From Vicingus serpentipes (GTDB taxonomy: Bacteria > Bacteroidota > Bacteroidia > Flavobacteriales_E > Vicingaceae), in contig NZ_VOOS01000003.1 of NCBI RefSeq assembly GCF_007993035.1, forward strand, positions 275,501 through 339,500: DNA of 64,000 nucleotides. Reading direction: 5' to 3'. Numbering within the stretch: the first letter of the stretch is position 1; each line of letters begins with the position of its first letter. Made by a program: the position numbers and the translations under genes. This document shows positions 61,815 through 64,000 of the stretch, piece after piece. A model generated the notes under the pieces. It worked only from the letters and a program-made list of their open reading frames with translations. It was not told the DNA's origin and searched no databases.

Positions 61815-63185
61815 ATGATGAGTAATAAGCCAAGCATACCAAAAGGGACAAGAGATTTTTCGCCAATAGAAATGGCAAGAAGAAATTATATTTTCGATAC
61901 CATTAAAAAGGTGTATAAAAAATATGGCTTTCAGCAAATAGAAACCCCTGCAATGGAGAACTTGAGTACATTGTTTGGTTCAGGAGGGGATGAGAGTGAT
62001 AAATTAATTTTCAAGATTTTAAATAGTGGCGATTATTTATCTAAAGCAGATGGAAAAGCTTTAGAAGAAAAAAACTCAACGGGATTAACAAAATCAATTG
62101 CTGAAAAAGCCCTTCACTACGATCTAACCGTTCCTTTTGCTCGTTATGTGGTACAAAATCAAAATGAGATTACTTTCCCATTTCGTCGATTTCAAATTCA
62201 GCCTGTTTGGCGTGCTGATAGACCTCAAAAAGGTCGCTACCGTGAGTTCTATCAATGCGATGCTGATATTATTGGTTCTGATTCGTTGTTAAATGAAGTT
62301 GATTTAATTAAAATTATTGATGATGTTTTTACTGAACTTTTTCAAGGAAAATTAAACTATACGGTATCAATTAATAATAGAAAGGTTTTAGCGGGAATTG
62401 CTGAAGCTATAGGAGAGACTGATAAATTAATTGATATTACTGTTGCAATTGATAAGTTAGATAAAATAGGGGTTGATAAAGTTTTGGAAGAATTGCAATT
62501 TAAAGGTGTTGATATTAAAGCACTAACTAAACTAAGACCTCTATTTGAATTAAAAGATGATTTAAATGAAAATCTAAAATTTTTAGAAAATCTATTATCA
62601 ACTTCAGAAATTGGTAAGAAAGGGATAGAAGAATTAAGAACAGTCTTTAATTATGTAAATCAATTAGGTTTAAAAACTTCAAACCTAAAACTTGATGTTA
62701 CATTAGCTCGTGGTTTAGGGTATTATACAGGAACAATTATCGAAGTTAAAGTAGATAACTTCCCGAGTATAACCGGTGGTGGTCGTTATGATGATTTAAC
62801 TGGTAAATTTGGATTAAAAGATGTTTCAGGTGTTGGTATTTCATTTGGAGCAGATAGAATCTATGATGTATTATTAGACAATAATTTATATCCAGAATTT
62901 AAAGGAGATTCAACGCAAGTGTTGTTTATCAACTTTGGAGATAAAGAACAAGATTACTGCCTGCCATTATTATTTCAATTAAGAGATGCAGGCGTAAATG
63001 CAGAGATTTATCCAGAAGCAGCAAAGATGAAAAAGCAGATGACTTTTGCTAACAACAAGAATATAAAATATGTGGTGATGGTTGGTAGCGATGAAATGGA
63101 AGCTGGAAAATTAACAGTGAAGAATATGGAAAGTGGAGAACAAGAGAGTTTAACAATAGAAGAATTAATAACTTTATTTAAATAA
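61815..63185 (+). CDS. hisS: Histidyl-tRNA synthetase
   Basis: HisRS charges tRNA-His. The 456-residue class II synthetase starts NKPSIPKGTRDFSPIEMARR. It has motif 2 FQIQPVWRADRPQKGRYREF ahead of YQCDADIIGS, the His A loop LARGLGYYTGTIIEV (about 300-314; the LxRGLxYY signature) and motif 3 SFGADRIYDVLL. The C-terminal anticodon domain ends NIKYVVMVGSDEMEAGKLTV. It is about 30 residues longer than E. coli HisS (424), with extra sequence after motif 1 (around SKADGKALEEKNSTGLTK), as in other Bacteroidota. Adjacent ATGs at 61815 and 61818 are equivalent. Confidence 0.97.
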   Translation: MMSNKPSIPKGTRDFSPIEMARRNYIFDTIKKVYKKYGFQQIETPAMENLSTLFGSGGDESDKLIFKILNSGDYLSKADGKALEEKNSTGLTKSIAEKALHYDLTVPFARYVVQNQNEITFPFRRFQIQPVWRADRPQKGRYREFYQCDADIIGSDSLLNEVDLIKIIDDVFTELFQGKLNYTVSINNRKVLAGIAEAIGETDKLIDITVAIDKLDKIGVDKVLEELQFKGVDIKALTKLRPLFELKDDLNENLKFLENLLSTSEIGKKGIEELRTVFNYVNQLGLKTSNLKLDVTLARGLGYYTGTIIEVKVDNFPSITGGGRYDDLTGKFGLKDVSGVGISFGADRIYDVLLDNNLYPEFKGDSTQVLFINFGDKEQDYCLPLLFQLRDAGVNAEIYPEAAKMKKQMTFANNKNIKYVVMVGSDEMEAGKLTVKNMESGEQESLTIEELITLFK

Positions 63186-63269
63186 TAACCACCATTGTGA
63201 ATTGATTGTCTTTTTTCTAAGGCAATTGATAAATTGATTCGTTCCTACAATGTTTTTAAAAGAATAACT

Positions 63270-64000
63270 ATGGACATTCATTACATCAACAAAAATTGGC
63301 TAACATTAGAAGCTATTGATGAAATTTTAAAAGGAAACAAACACATTGTATTATCGCAAGAAGCTGAAGAAGCAATTGTGAAATGTCGGGCTTATTTAGA
63401 TGAAAAATTAACACGACATGAAAAACCAATTTATGGTATAAATACTGGTTTTGGTTCGTTATGTAATACTGAAATATCTAAAGATGATTTAGAGGCTTTA
63501 CAGCGTAATCTAGTAATGTCTCACGCTTGTGGGTTGGGAAAGGAAGTTCCACAAGAAGTGGTTAAGTTAATGTTGTTATTAAAAATTCAAGGAATTTCTT
63601 ATGGTCATTCAGGAGTTCAGCTAGTAACTGTTCAACGATTAATCGATTTTTATAATAATGATGTTTTTCCTGTAGTTTATGAGCAAGGTTCGTTGGGTGC
63701 TTCTGGCGATTTGGCACCACTAGCACATTTATCTTTACCACTTTTAGGTTTGGGAGAAGTTAATTATCAAGGTAAAAAAATTACCTCAGAAGAATTAAAC
63801 AAAAAATTAGGGTGGAAACCAATTAGTTTACAATCTAAAGAAGGTTTAGCTTTATTAAATGGTACGCAGTTTATGAGTGCTTATGGTATTCATTCTCTAT
63901 TAAGAGCTAAAAAGCTGAGTAAATACCAAGACATAGTTACAGCAATATCTTTAGATGCTTACGATGGTAGAATAGAACCATTTAATGATTTAATCCATAA
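63270..64000 (+). CDS. hutH: Histidine ammonia-lyase (partial, C-terminus beyond right edge)
   Basis: HutH eliminates ammonia from histidine to give urocanate, the first step of histidine breakdown. The visible ~243 residues begin MDIHYINKNWLTLEAIDEIL. They contain YGINTGFGSLCN (about 55-66), NLVMSHACGLG (80-90), and the autocatalytic cofactor triad in GSLGASGDLAPLAHL (Ala144-Ser145-Gly146), followed by GLALLNGTQFMSAYG. About half of a typical ~500-residue enzyme is here. PAL/TAL relatives share the motif, but the SHACGLG and GHSGVQLVT pattern fits histidine lyases. The start at 63270 is the only ATG giving this N-terminus. Confidence 0.94.
   Translation, partial: MDIHYINKNWLTLEAIDEILKGNKHIVLSQEAEEAIVKCRAYLDEKLTRHEKPIYGINTGFGSLCNTEISKDDLEALQRNLVMSHACGLGKEVPQEVVKLMLLLKIQGISYGHSGVQLVTVQRLIDFYNNDVFPVVYEQGSLGASGDLAPLAHLSLPLLGLGEVNYQGKKITSEELNKKLGWKPISLQSKEGLALLNGTQFMSAYGIHSLLRAKKLSKYQDIVTAISLDAYDGRIEPFNDLIH

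Noticed and set aside
1-64000. CRISPR arrays, insertion sequences, prophage or integrase genes
   Set aside because: No regularly spaced direct repeats, transposase motifs or phage genes were seen in any frame.

Overview
The window is AT-rich bacterial chromosome from a member of the Bacteroidota, most likely the order Flavobacteriales. The evidence is secreted proteins with type IX secretion (T9SS) C-terminal sorting domains of both the A and B kinds, a tmRNA whose tag reads GENNYAMAA, promoter elements of the Bacteroidota form TAnnTTTG, almost no Shine-Dalgarno sites, and a short structured RNA between zapA and rny that fits the 6S-Flavo family. Quinone synthesis runs through the futalosine route: mqnA, mqnD and a UbiA/MqnP-type prenyltransferase are all present. 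No mobile element, prophage, CRISPR array, rRNA or ordinary tRNA was seen. The window reads as core chromosome with a few lineage-specific genes.

Layout. 1-10 kb: a glycosyltransferase cut by the left edge, purB, a membrane protein coupled to mqnA, a T9SS-type TPR/beta-propeller protein, and a ribD - DMT transporter - YigZ operon, then an M42 aminopeptidase and a DUF2797 protein. 10-19 kb: a GH3-family ligase, a secreted hypothetical protein, a deoxynucleoside kinase, an outer-membrane barrel, a membrane pyrophosphatase fused to a YceI domain, and pdhB. 19-28 kb: a FemAB-like acyltransferase with a polysaccharide deacetylase, an alanine/saccharopine dehydrogenase relative, tmRNA, and a four-gene MacAB-TolC-like efflux operon. 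28-37 kb: a T9SS protein, an M23 peptidase, a ZapB-like/ZapA cell-division pair, the 6S-like RNA, rny, an acetyltransferase with a LolD-like ATPase, and sucC. 37-50 kb: an M43 metalloprotease, ffh-folD, a CPBP protease homologue, rarA, mqnD-hldD, a soluble pyrophosphatase, bioBFD, trmD and a flippase. 50-64 kb: an inositol-phosphatase homologue, a PadR-PspC operon with a visible operator, mqnP-sanA, ettA, a large T9SS type B adhesin with a small secreted partner, an HD hydrolase, hisS, and the first third to half of hutH.

How the genes work together. Several clusters are functional units: bioBFD (biotin), the ATPase-adaptor-permease-TolC exporter, mqnD/mqnA/mqnP (menaquinone), zapB-like/zapA (Z-ring), and a PadR repressor with PspC (envelope). 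Two pyrophosphate-removing enzymes are present, one soluble and one ion-pumping. Genes are tightly packed. Five of twelve convergent pairs overlap at their 3' ends, and in two others a terminator is written into the coding sequence of the opposing gene.

The points most worth a second look are: two genes whose conserved N-termini have no ATG, GTG or TTG in frame (rarA with ATC and a deacetylase with ATT as best candidates); the pyrophosphatase-YceI fusion with a relocated gate glutamate; the PadR palindrome laid over the -33 element; and a small secreted protein built of two diverged repeats behind the adhesin. I found no convincing wholly new system. Functions are assigned from recognised motifs only, and no database search was run.
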